A DNA stretch of 64,000 bases from positions 1,054,001-1,118,000 of the forward strand of contig OY970245.1 in assembly GCA_963715455.1 (NCBI GenBank), written 5' to 3'. Within the stretch, counting starts at the first letter, position 1. The number at the start of each line of letters is the position of its first letter. The notes below the pieces were generated by a model. That model ran no database searches. It was not told where the DNA came from and was given only the letters and a program-made list of their open reading frames with translations. The DNA comes from VRUE01 sp963715455 (GTDB lineage Bacteria; Actinomycetota; Thermoleophilia; Solirubrobacterales; 70-9). Shown piece by piece: positions 1-8,447 of this stretch. The position numbers and the translations under genes are program-made.

Positions 1-263
1 CGCTGCGCGGCGACACCGAGCCCAGCGAGGAGCTGGTCGAGGAGATCCGCGCTGTGGTCGCTGAGCGGATCGGCAAGTTCGCCCGGCCGAAGCGAATCGT
101 CTGGGCTGATGAACTGCCCAAGACCCGCTCCGGCAAGATCATGCGCCGGCTGTTGCGCGACATCGCCGAGGGCCGTGCCCTGGGCGACGTGACCACGCTG
201 CGCGACCCAAGCGTGATGGAGGAGCTGGAGGCGAAGATCGAGGCCTACGAGGACGAGGACTGA
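1..263 (+). CDS. acsA: Acetyl-CoA synthetase, C-terminal fragment
   Basis: This is the 3' end of a gene that begins before the window; the reading frame is open from base 3. The roughly 86 visible residues are the C-terminal lid domain of an acyl/acetyl-CoA synthetase. The motif PKTRSGKIMRR (about residues 39-49 of the fragment) contains the lysine that is essential for adenylate formation and is regulated by acetylation in this family. The spacing of the following helix fits AcsA rather than a general fatty acyl-CoA ligase. The enzyme converts acetate, ATP and CoA to acetyl-CoA in the cytoplasm. The stop codon overlaps the end of the convergent ion-channel gene by 19 bases. The AcsA assignment is likely; propionyl-CoA synthetase cannot be excluded from the fragment. 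Confidence 0.85.
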   Translation, partial: LRGDTEPSEELVEEIRAVVAERIGKFARPKRIVWADELPKTRSGKIMRRLLRDIAEGRALGDVTTLRDPSVMEELEAKIEAYEDED

Positions 264-1084
264 GGGGCCGTCGCGGCGCCGCCGGAGCGCTCGTCGACAA
301 TCCGCTCCACGGCGATCTCCAGCGCCTCGAGCTGCTCACGCACGTTGTGCAGCTCGCGCAGGGCGACCGCCTCGGCGGAGAGCTGCTCGGCCTCCAGCTC
401 GGCCTCGACCTCGGCGATCTCGGGGCCGAGGAAGCGCTGCGCGAAGGCGCCGGTGAGCAGGGCGACGAAGCCGATGCCGACGATCAGGATGAAGGCCGAG
501 ACGATCTCGCCGCCGGTCGTCGTCGGGTAGATGTTGGAGCCGAGCGTGGTCATCGTCGTCACCGCCCAGTAGAGGCCGTCCCAGGCGTCGAGGTGCTGGT
601 TCTGGCGCTCGAGGCCGACGAAGAGCGTGCCGCCGCCGACCGCGGTCAGCAGGGCCAGCAGCATCGCGTAGTGCAGTCCCTCGAGCGAGAAGACCTCGCG
701 CGAGAGCTGTGCCAGGCGCAGGAGCCGGAGCAGGCGGAGCAGGCGCAGGACCCGTAGGCCCTGGAGGCCCGGGGGAAGAACGGGCGGCGTCAGGAAGACG
801 ATGACCAGGTCGAGAGGGTTGTGGCGGAGCCAGGTGCGTCGTTCCGGCACCACCGCCAGCATCACCACCAGCTCGATCGCAAAGGCGACCCAGGTGACCC
901 AGTTGAGGACGATCGCCACGTCCTCCATCAGGCCACCGGGACTGGACTCGGTGATCGCCACGGTCGGCAGGGTCAGCGCCGCGGCGATCAGCATCGGCGT
1001 GTTGAGCCGTTCGGCGACCCGGGTGCTGCGCGCGTCCATTCCCGGCGCGTAGACGGCCAGCTTCTCCTGAACCTCGGGAGTCAT
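245..1084 (-). CDS. Voltage-sensor-type ion channel with altered selectivity filter
   Basis: A 279-residue membrane protein with the layout of a six-helix voltage-gated-like channel. Hydrophobic segments lie near residues 29-45, 56-79 and 91-104. An S4-like arginine ladder follows at 110-127 (LRVLRLLRLLRLLRLAQL), then S5 at 136-156, a pore helix and filter at 172-187, and S6 at 194-215. The C-terminus (220-268) is an acidic coiled coil that probably drives assembly. The filter reads TTLGSN-IYP where potassium channels have TVGYGD, so it is one residue shorter and lacks the tyrosine-glycine pair; potassium selectivity should not be assumed. The start is ATG, and the gene converges on acsA. Confidence 0.75.
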   Translation of the reverse strand: MTPEVQEKLAVYAPGMDARSTRVAERLNTPMLIAAALTLPTVAITESSPGGLMEDVAIVLNWVTWVAFAIELVVMLAVVPERRTWLRHNPLDLVIVFLTPPVLPPGLQGLRVLRLLRLLRLLRLAQLSREVFSLEGLHYAMLLALLTAVGGGTLFVGLERQNQHLDAWDGLYWAVTTMTTLGSNIYPTTTGGEIVSAFILIVGIGFVALLTGAFAQRFLGPEIAEVEAELEAEQLSAEAVALRELHNVREQLEALEIAVERIVDERSGGAATAPQSSSS

Positions 1085-1165
1085 CCGAGTCTGATTCGAC
1101 GCCGCCCGAGCGACCCCCTTTGCGTACCATGACCAATCAATCGACTAACCGGGAGCGCCCACCGA

Positions 1166-2590
<1,425 letters not shown>

Positions 2591-2594
2591 TAGG

Positions 2595-2616
2595 TAGGAG
2601 GGGCTAGCCCCTCCTA
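2595..2616. terminator. Perfect 22-bp palindrome after ahcY
   Basis: Starting four bases after the ahcY stop, two 11-base arms (TAGGAGGGGCT / AGCCCCTCCTA) form a perfect palindrome with no spacer. It may end or protect the ahcY transcript. There is no U-run, so a role as intrinsic terminator is uncertain. Confidence 0.5.
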
Positions 2617-2623
2617 GAAACGA

Positions 2624-2644
2624 CAAGACCCGCCGGAGCGGGTC
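2624..2644 (-). terminator. Intrinsic terminator of the minus-strand tRNA-like RNA
   Basis: On the minus strand, GACCCGC-TCCG-GCGGGTC forms a 7-bp stem followed by TTGTCGTTT. The T-rich tail is only on the minus strand, so the hairpin would end a transcript coming from the tRNA-like gene at 2743-2833, not one from ahcY. Confidence 0.55.
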
Positions 2645-2671
2645 GAGTCTCTGAAGCGGGGAACCACCCCG

Positions 2672-2686
2672 CACGCAGTTGATACC
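2672..2686 (-). ncRNA. Segment complementary to the tRNA-like anticodon arm
   Basis: About 57 bases past the tRNA-like 3' end, the minus-strand sequence GGTATCAACTGCGTG can pair with CACGTAGTTGATACC of the anticodon arm (2792-2806). This gives 15 consecutive pairs including one G-U. The segment lies as a linker between two stable hairpins (stems 2689-2705 and 2656-2672), upstream of the terminator at 2624-2644, so one transcript would carry both strands of this helix. The same pairing on the plus strand would contain a C-A mismatch, which favours the minus strand as the functional one. The function is unknown. Confidence 0.4.
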
Positions 2687-2742
2687 CACCGTGAGGCTAG
2701 CACGGCGATTGCGCAGACTCGGACGCTCCGACGGGTCCTATG

Positions 2743-2833
2743 CGGAGGGCGCCGGACTCGAACCGGATCCGGCGGTTAACCGGACAGCGTAGGTATCAAC
2801 TACGTGGAGCACGCCTGTCTCCTTCGACCCTCC
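2743..2833 (-). tRNA. tRNA-like RNA, long variable arm, anticodon GAT
   Basis: Read on the minus strand, the 91-base segment folds as a cloverleaf. The acceptor is GGAGGGT with GCCCTCC (7 bp, last pair G-U). A D-like arm GGAG/CTCC has GG in its loop, and the anticodon arm CGTAG-TTGATAC-CTACG gives anticodon GAT. The variable arm TCCGG-TTAACCG-CCGGA is long, and the T arm CCGG-TTCGAGT-CCGG has the invariant T-loop. The discriminator base is G and no CCA is encoded. GAT would read an isoleucine codon, but a long variable arm and G73 are serine/selenocysteine-type features, and normal isoleucine tRNAs have short variable loops. The T-stem is 4 bp plus a mismatch, and two extra bases precede the D stem. 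It may be an allo-tRNA-like species, a regulatory RNA or a decayed tRNA. Confidence 0.55.
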
Positions 2834-2876
2834 TGCCGGCGATGCTAGCCCTGAAATCTCGCCTTCAGCTCGATGG

Positions 2877-2934
2877 ATGTCAATTGACACTGTGATGTGT
2901 CAGTTTCTTAACGAATAGATAGTTTGCTAAACTA
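2877..2934. promoter_or_regulatory. marR operator/promoter region and divergent promoter
   Basis: Three inverted repeats crowd the space before marR: TGTCAATTGACA (2878-2889), TGACAC-N6-GTGTCA (2885-2902) and TAGTTTGCTAAACTA (2920-2934). The last lies 17 bases before the start codon and looks like a typical MarR autoregulatory site. The first palindrome provides a TTGACA -35 hexamer on both strands. On the plus strand it faces marR. On the minus strand a 17-base spacer leads to GAGATT, about 15-20 bases before the tRNA-like gene. The -10 elements are weak. The region is AT-rich compared with its surroundings. Confidence 0.55.
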
Positions 2935-2951
2935 ATTATCAAAGCTAATCA

Positions 2952-3401
2952 ATGATCACCAAGGCCACATCACTCACCGACTCGGCCACCAGGCTGCGGC
3001 TGGCAATCGTGCGCACGGCGCGGCGTCTGCGGCAGGAGGCGGCCTCCGAGGCGAGCGGGCTGACGCCGACCTCGACCGCGGCGCTGGCGACGATCGAGCG
3101 GCACGGGCCGCTGACGCCCAGTGAGCTGGCCGAGCTGGAGCGGGTCAAGCGGCCGACGGTCACGAGGACGCTCGGCTGCCTCGAGCGGGAGGGGTTGATC
3201 GAGCGCACACCCGACCCGGCCGACGGGCGCAGCACGCTGATCAGCGTCAACGCTGCCGGTCGCGAGCGCCTGCGGCGCCTACGCGGCCGCAAGAACGCCT
3301 ACCTGGCGCGGCGTATGCGCGACCTGCCCGCCGAGGACCTGCAAGCGCTCGAGCGGGCCGCGGAAGTGCTCGAGGACATCCTCGAGGGTGAGCGTCGTTG
3401 A
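2952..3401 (+). CDS. MarR-family transcriptional regulator
   Basis: A 149-residue winged-helix protein. The core with LTPTSTAALATIERHGPLTPSE (about residues 36-57), the recognition-helix region VKRPTVTRTLGCLEREGLI and the wing TPDPADGRSTLISV are the MarR signature. It probably represses its own operon through the inverted repeats just upstream and is released by a small-molecule ligand. The ATG has no strong Shine-Dalgarno sequence. Its stop overlaps the start of the MFS gene (TTGA), so the two are translationally coupled. This regulator-pump arrangement is typical of drug or aromatic-compound efflux. Confidence 0.88.
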   Translation: MITKATSLTDSATRLRLAIVRTARRLRQEAASEASGLTPTSTAALATIERHGPLTPSELAELERVKRPTVTRTLGCLEREGLIERTPDPADGRSTLISVNAAGRERLRRLRGRKNAYLARRMRDLPAEDLQALERAAEVLEDILEGERR

Positions 3402-4648
3402 GCGCCGCTGTCCGCCGCAGCTTCGACTCCCTCGCCGTCCCCAACTACCGGCGCTACTTCGCCGGCCAGCTGATCTCCCTCTCGGGCACCTGGATGCAAA
3501 CGGTGGCGGCGATCTGGTTGATCCTGACGCTGACTGGCAGCGGTGTCGCCGTCGGTCTGACCACGGCCCTGCAGTTCCTGCCGATGCTCCTGCTCGGCGC
3601 CTGGGGCGGTGTGCTCGCCGACCGCATCCCGCGGCGCCGGCTGCTGATCGCCACGCAGGCGCTGATGGCGATCCCTGCGGTCGGCCTCTTCGTGGTTACC
3701 GCCGCCGGGGTCGTCGCCCCCTGGATGGTCTTTCTCGCGGTCTTCGCAATGGGCAGCGTCAACGCGATCGATCACCCAGCTCGGCAGAGCTTCGTCTTCG
3801 AGATGGTCGGTCCCGATCGGATCGTCAACGCGGTTAGCCTCAACAGCGTCGTTGTGCAGATGGCGCGCATCGCCGGCCCAGCGCTGGCCGGACTGCTGAT
3901 CGCCGGCTTCGGCGTCGTCCCATGCTTTGCCCTCAACGTGCTCACCTTCGTGGTGATGATCGTCGCCCTCTGGGGGATGGACCCGCGTGGCCTGCACGCC
4001 GAGCCCGCGGTCCCGCGCGAGCCGGGGGCGATCCGCGCCGGCCTGCGCTACGTGCGCGCCACCCCCGAGCTGGCCGTCCCGCTGGCGCTGATGGCCCTGG
4101 TCGGCACGCTCGGCTTCAATTTCCAGGTAGTGCTGCCGCTGCTGGCCAAGTTCAGCTTCGACGGCGACGCGAGCACCTACGCAGCGATGGTCTCGGCGAT
4201 GGCGATCGGCTCGATCGGTGGCGCCTTGGTCAACGGCGCCCACGGTCGCACAGGGCCACGCCTGATCGCCGGCGGCGCCCTGGCCTTCGGCTTGCTCGCC
4301 CTGCTCTCGGCGGCAATGCCCGCCTTGGCCCTGGAGCTGGTGGCGCTGACCCTGCTCGGCGCTGCCGCGGTCACCTTCGCGGCGACGATCAACTCCTCGC
4401 TACAGCTGGCGGTGGAGCCGCAGATGCGCGGCCGCGTGATGGCCCTCTACTCGGTCGTCTTCCTCGGCTCAACCCCAATCGGCGGCCCCCTAGCCGGCTG
4501 GCTCGCCCAGACCTACAACCCCCGCGCCGCCCTCCTCCTAGCCGCCATCTCCGGTCTAGCCGCGGCCGCGGCGGCCCACATCAGCTTCGCCCGGCTACGC
4601 ACCCGGAGCAAGCCAGCCAAAACGCAAGGAGAACCGGTGACGGCCTGA
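3398..4648 (+). CDS. MFS transporter, probable drug/siderophore exporter
   Basis: A 416-residue protein with about twelve hydrophobic helices of the MFS_3/EntS type. The N-terminus (FDSLAVPNYRRYFAGQLIS, residues 8-26) and the loop-2-3 motif GVLADRIPRRR after the second helix are characteristic. It should use the proton gradient to export small molecules across the cytoplasmic membrane. Its TTG start overlaps the stop of marR, forming one operon, so expression is probably induced when the MarR protein is released. The substrate cannot be read from the sequence. Confidence 0.85.
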   Translation: MSAAVRRSFDSLAVPNYRRYFAGQLISLSGTWMQTVAAIWLILTLTGSGVAVGLTTALQFLPMLLLGAWGGVLADRIPRRRLLIATQALMAIPAVGLFVVTAAGVVAPWMVFLAVFAMGSVNAIDHPARQSFVFEMVGPDRIVNAVSLNSVVVQMARIAGPALAGLLIAGFGVVPCFALNVLTFVVMIVALWGMDPRGLHAEPAVPREPGAIRAGLRYVRATPELAVPLALMALVGTLGFNFQVVLPLLAKFSFDGDASTYAAMVSAMAIGSIGGALVNGAHGRTGPRLIAGGALAFGLLALLSAAMPALALELVALTLLGAAAVTFAATINSSLQLAVEPQMRGRVMALYSVVFLGSTPIGGPLAGWLAQTYNPRAALLLAAISGLAAAAAAHISFARLRTRSKPAKTQGEPVTA

Positions 4649-4682
4649 CCACCTGCCGGGGGAGCCCGCAATACGTGTTGGA

Positions 4683-4748
4683 GTGACAGGGGGAGGGGTG
4701 TCGCGGACACTCCCCGCTTTTTGTCCGCGACACCCCTCCCCCTGTCAC
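4683..4748. terminator. Perfect 27-bp hairpin between convergent genes
   Basis: Two 27-base arms (4683-4709 and 4722-4748) are perfect reverse complements with a 12-base loop ending in TTTT. It lies between the convergent MFS gene and the ABC binding-protein gene and could stop transcription from both sides. It is much longer than a usual intrinsic terminator, and a second perfect 27-bp hairpin of unrelated sequence occurs at 25247-25316. Confidence 0.65.
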
Positions 4749-4755
4749 CTAACCC

Positions 4756-5739
4756 TCAGCCGGTATACCCCGCCGACTTGAGGTAAGCCGCCGCCGCTTC
4801 CTTAGGCGTCTGCTTTTCGAGTTCCACCCGCGCGTCGAGCTCCTGCATGACTTCGAGCGTAAGGCCTTCCTGCACCTCGACGATCGTCTCTTCGAAGTCG
4901 GGCCCAGCTTTTTCCGCCGTCGACTTCTTGGTCACGAAGATCACGTTGCCGGCCGGGAAGACTTCCTTGTCGTCTTCGAGGATGACGAACTTGTCTTTCT
5001 CGGCTGAGAGCTGCGGATCGGTGGTGAAGAGGATCGAGAGATCGGCTTGGCCCTTTTCGAGAACCGTGTAACGCAGGCCGATGTCAACCGGCTTGAACGA
5101 CTTGAATTTGAGCCCGTAGAGCTGTTCGAGGCCGGCCAGGCAGTCGATCCGCTGGCGGCACTCGGGCGAGCCGTAGAGGGTCATCGATTCGGACTTGCCT
5201 TCCAGGTCGGAGACGGTCTCCAGTCCTTCTTCTTCGGCGAACTCGGTCGTCGTACCGACTGCGTTGGCGCTGGCGAACGGGGTTGGCGGGAAGGCCGTCA
5301 ACTCTTCTTTTTCGAATTCAGCCTTGGCCTCTTCGTAGGCTTCCTCCGCTCCGGCGGGCACTTCTTCTGGTTCGAGGCCGAAGAACGAGGTCAGCGCCGT
5401 GCTGGCGTACTCCGGGTAGCCGGAGATCTGCCCTGACTTGACCGCTTGCAGGGCGACCGTTTCGGAGCCGAGGTTGAGGTCGCTCTTCACCTTATAGCCG
5501 GCTGCCTTGAGGGCCTGGGCGTAGATTTCGCCGAGGATTTCCTGTTCGGGGAAGTTCTTCGAGCCGATCGTCAGGCTGACTTTGGCGTTGTCAGGGTTAG
5601 AGACAATCGCTCCGCCGTCCCCGTTTTCACCGCTGGTGGTGTCATCGTCGCTGTCGCCGCAGGCGACTACACCGAGGCTGAGGGCTAGCGCGAGCAGCAT
5701 GGCGGCCGCCGCCCGCAGACGAGTGAACTGTGACCTCAT
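4756..5739 (-). CDS. Osmoprotectant ABC transporter substrate-binding lipoprotein
   Basis: A 327-residue OpuAC/ProX-type binding protein for glycine betaine, choline or related quaternary amines. A signal peptide ends in a lipobox (SLGVVAC, Cys about residue 26), so the mature protein is anchored to the outer face of the membrane. The core carries the family pattern IGSKNFPEQEILGEIYAQ and GYPEYASTAL. I chose the ATG at 5739 because GAGAGGA lies just before it; an in-frame ATG at 5766 lacks a site. It is the last gene of a four-gene operon. Substrate specificity is inferred from the family only. Confidence 0.9.
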   Translation of the reverse strand: MRSQFTRLRAAAAMLLALALSLGVVACGDSDDDTTSGENGDGGAIVSNPDNAKVSLTIGSKNFPEQEILGEIYAQALKAAGYKVKSDLNLGSETVALQAVKSGQISGYPEYASTALTSFFGLEPEEVPAGAEEAYEEAKAEFEKEELTAFPPTPFASANAVGTTTEFAEEEGLETVSDLEGKSESMTLYGSPECRQRIDCLAGLEQLYGLKFKSFKPVDIGLRYTVLEKGQADLSILFTTDPQLSAEKDKFVILEDDKEVFPAGNVIFVTKKSTAEKAGPDFEETIVEVQEGLTLEVMQELDARVELEKQTPKEAAAAYLKSAGYTG

Positions 5740-5774
5740 TGGATTCCTCTCTCTGTCGTTTTGCATGGTGAGAA

Positions 5775-6494
5775 TTAAGTGGGGCTCAGCCTCAAGCCTT
5801 TCGAGGTGAGCAGACGTTGCAGCCCGGCGAGGCCGAGCTCGAGCACCAGGGCGAGCAGGGCGACGAGGATCGCGCCGGCCAACACGCCGTCCTCGCCGTA
5901 GACGTTTTCGTTGATGATGAAGTCGCCGAGCGTCAGCACCCCAGCCAGCGGTGCGATCGTCGCCGTCGCCACGATCGCGATCGCAGCGCCGCGGATGCCG
6001 GCGAAGAGGGTGGGGATCGCCAGTGGCAGCTCGACCCTGCGCAGCACTTCGAGCTCGGTCATGCCCATGCCCCGGGCGGCGTCGACCGTCGCCCGGTCGA
6101 CTTGGCGGATACCGACAAAGGCGTTGGTGAGGATCGGTGGGATGCCAAGCACCGCCAGGGCGATTGTCAGGTTGAGCAGCCCGACTCCGATCGCGGCAGC
6201 CATGAAGGCGATCAGCGCTAGCTCGGGAACTGCCCGCCCGGCGTTGCCGATCGCGACGGCGAAGAACTCCCCCGTGCCGCGGTGGCCGAGATAGAGACCC
6301 AGCGGCAGCGCCACGAGCAGCGAGAGCGCCAGCGCCAAGACGGTCACCTCGAGCTGGGTCAAGGTGAGTTCCATCGCCTGCGAGAGGCCGCCGACCGCCT
6401 TGCCGCCGGTGACGTTCGAGCTCTGTGGGGTGAAGATAAATTCGATCGCCCCGCCGAATGAGGCGAACAAGGGATGGGGGAGGGGCGGGCTCAT
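5775..6494 (-). CDS. Osmoprotectant ABC transporter permease (second)
   Basis: A 239-residue inner-membrane permease of the OpuCB/ProW type. Its hydrophobic segments surround the EAA-like loop (residues about 130-150, with DAARGMGMTELEVLRRVELP), which contacts the ATPase. The ATG at 6494 overlaps the stop of the other permease (ATGA). The reading frame is open well upstream of this, but that extension is out-of-frame shadow of the neighbouring permease. It pairs with the 246-residue permease to form the membrane channel. Confidence 0.9.
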   Translation of the reverse strand: MSPPLPHPLFASFGGAIEFIFTPQSSNVTGGKAVGGLSQAMELTLTQLEVTVLALALSLLVALPLGLYLGHRGTGEFFAVAIGNAGRAVPELALIAFMAAAIGVGLLNLTIALAVLGIPPILTNAFVGIRQVDRATVDAARGMGMTELEVLRRVELPLAIPTLFAGIRGAAIAIVATATIAPLAGVLTLGDFIINENVYGEDGVLAGAILVALLALVLELGLAGLQRLLTSKGLRLSPT

Positions 6495-7231
6495 GCGTGC
6501 TCCACTCGTCGCCAGGGCGTGGTCAGGCGTTGCAGGAGCAGCAGCAGGGCGTCGAAGGTCAGTGCCATGAAAATGGCGATGCCGCCGGCAAGGATGATGC
6601 TGGTCAGAAAGTCGAGGTTGCCGCCGCCGTAGATCTGCGTGCCGAGCCCACCGCCGCCGGCGAAGACGGCAAGGGTGGCGATCGCCACCGTGCTCACCGT
6701 GGCGATGCGCAGGCCGGCGACAATCTCCGGCACCGCCAGCGGCAGCTCGACCTTCCAGAGGATCTGGCGATCGGTGAGGCCCATGCCGCGCGCCGCATCC
6801 TTCACCGACCAGGGCACGTTGGCGAGCCCGATCATCGTGTTGCGGTAGATGATCTGCAGCGTGTAGGCGCTCAGCGCGATGATTGCCGTCTCCGTGCCGC
6901 GCCCGGTGATCGGCAACAGCAGGAAGAAGAAGGCGATGCTGGGGATCGTGTAGAGGACGCCGGTGCCGGCCAGCAGTGGCGGACGCAGCCAGGCGTGGCG
7001 GTGGGCGAGCAGCGAGAGTGCGAAAGCGATTGCGAAGCCGATCAGCACGGAGGAGAGGACCAGCTCCAGGTGCTGCACGGTCGGCGTGCCGTAGCGGTCG
7101 ATGTTGTCCATTGCCCAGTCCCAACAGAAGAGCTTGTCCTGCGCCTGGCAGGGAAGCGTCTCGGAGGTGCGTTCTTTGACGAAGCCCTCGCCGACTTCGC
7201 CGACGGCGGCGATCAGGGCCGTACTAGCCAT
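6491..7231 (-). CDS. Osmoprotectant ABC transporter permease (first)
   Basis: A 246-residue permease of the same family as its downstream neighbour. The EAA-like coupling loop (KDAARGMGLTDRQILWKVELP, about residues 147-167) is clear. The N-terminus has a roughly 50-residue hydrophilic stretch with two cysteines before the first strong membrane helix, longer than in the partner permease. The ATG overlaps the last 8 bases of the ATPase gene, and its stop overlaps the next permease. A heterodimeric permease pair is usual in OpuC-like systems. Confidence 0.9.
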   Translation of the reverse strand: MASTALIAAVGEVGEGFVKERTSETLPCQAQDKLFCWDWAMDNIDRYGTPTVQHLELVLSSVLIGFAIAFALSLLAHRHAWLRPPLLAGTGVLYTIPSIAFFFLLLPITGRGTETAIIALSAYTLQIIYRNTMIGLANVPWSVKDAARGMGLTDRQILWKVELPLAVPEIVAGLRIATVSTVAIATLAVFAGGGGLGTQIYGGGNLDFLTSIILAGGIAIFMALTFDALLLLLQRLTTPWRRVEHA

Positions 7232-8414
7232 GCGGCCGCTCCGCGGCGCCGTGCTCCTCGGTTTTCGCGGCCGGCGAGCCGAGGAACTCAGAGATGATCT
7301 CCACGGAGAGCACGCCGGCGATGCGGCCCTGCGGGTCGGCCACCGCTGCGTACTGAGCCTCGCCCTGCAGCAGGTCGGCGAGCGCGTCGCGCATCACGTC
7401 GTCGAGCTCGAGCAGCGGGCCGAGCGGCGAGTCGGGCTTGGCGGGAACGTGCTCGGCTGCCAGGTCACGCTCGGAGAGCCAGCCCAGTGGGCGGCGCTCG
7501 GCGTCGACCAGCAGCGGGTAAGGGACCTCGGCGCCGGCCAGCTTGGCGCGCACCTCGGCGGTCGCCTGGCCGACGTGAGCCAGCGGCGCTTTCCAGAGGT
7601 CGATGTCGGCGACTCGCATCAGGGCCAGGCGCTTCAGCGCCCGGTCGGCGCCGACGAAGTCCTCGACGAACTCGTCGGCGGGGTCCATCAAGAGCTCGGC
7701 CGGCGTCGCGTATTGGGCGACCTTGCCGCCCTCGCGCATCACCGCGATGCGATCGCCCATCTTGATCGCCTCGTCGATGTCGTGGGTGACGAAGAGGACG
7801 GTCTTGCCGATCTCCGCCTGCAGGCGGAGGAACTCGTTCTGCAGGCGCTCGCGGGTGATCGGGTCGATCGCCCCAAAGGGCTCGTCCATGAGCATCACCA
7901 AGGGGTCGGCAGCGAGCGCCCGGGCGACGCCGACCCGCTGCTGCTGGCCGCCGGAGAGCTGTGCCGGGTAGCGCTCGGCAAGCTCCGGGTCGAGCCCGAC
8001 CAGGGCGAGCAGCTCGGCGCTGCGCGTCGCGATGCGCTCCTTCTTCCAGCCGAGCAGATTGGGGACGGCGCCGATGTTCTCGGCGATCGTGCGGTGGGGG
8101 AAGAGGCCGACCTGCTGGATCACGTAGCCGATCTCGCGGCGCAGTTGGGCAGGGCTGCGCTCACGCACCGATCGCTCGCCGATCAGGATGTCGCCCCCGG
8201 TCGGCTCGACCATGCGGTTGACCATGCGCATCGCCGTCGTCTTGCCGCAGCCGGACGGGCCGACGAGCACGCAGATCTCGCCTGCCTGCACCTCGAGCGT
8301 GAGGTTGTCGACGGCGGCGACCGCGGAATCCCCGTAGCGCTTCGTCGCGCCTTCGTAGCGAACGGCGGAGGCGCCGCTGTGCGACCCATGATCAGTCACC
8401 TCGTGGCCGGGCAC
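7224..8414 (-). CDS. Osmoprotectant ABC transporter ATPase with CBS domains
   Basis: A 396-residue ATP-binding subunit that heads the transporter operon. Walker A is GPSGCGKTT (residues 52-60), the signature is LSGGQQQR (near 160) and Walker B is VMLMDEPFGAIDP, followed by the H-loop FVTHDIDEA. The C-terminal third (about 255-385) holds two CBS repeats. In OpuA/OpuC relatives these sense ionic strength, so uptake is probably gated by osmotic stress. Operon order is ATPase, permease, permease, binding protein, with short overlaps throughout. Confidence 0.93.
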   Translation of the reverse strand: MPGHEVTDHGSHSGASAVRYEGATKRYGDSAVAAVDNLTLEVQAGEICVLVGPSGCGKTTAMRMVNRMVEPTGGDILIGERSVRERSPAQLRREIGYVIQQVGLFPHRTIAENIGAVPNLLGWKKERIATRSAELLALVGLDPELAERYPAQLSGGQQQRVGVARALAADPLVMLMDEPFGAIDPITRERLQNEFLRLQAEIGKTVLFVTHDIDEAIKMGDRIAVMREGGKVAQYATPAELLMDPADEFVEDFVGADRALKRLALMRVADIDLWKAPLAHVGQATAEVRAKLAGAEVPYPLLVDAERRPLGWLSERDLAAEHVPAKPDSPLGPLLELDDVMRDALADLLQGEAQYAAVADPQGRIAGVLSVEIISEFLGSPAAKTEEHGAAERPHG

Positions 8415-8447
8415 TCGTCCCGAGCCTATACCCGCCCGGTACCGGGT

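Noticed and set aside
1085..1165. SAH or SAM riboswitch before ahcY
   Set aside because: Only about 80 bases are available and no conserved aptamer blocks are present.
2743..2833. A tRNA on the plus strand of the same segment
   Set aside because: The acceptor arms also pair on the plus strand, but the T-loop (TTCGA after GG) and the U before the anticodon exist only on the minus strand.
2624..2833. T-box riboswitch or tmRNA
   Set aside because: The 15-base complement is far longer than a T-box specifier pairing and no T-box sequence or downstream synthetase exists. The tmRNA 5' end and tag frame are absent.
6495..7124. Long N-terminal extension of the second ABC permease frame
   Set aside because: The translated extension is arginine/proline-rich and out of frame with the true upstream permease; the ATGA overlap gives the natural start.
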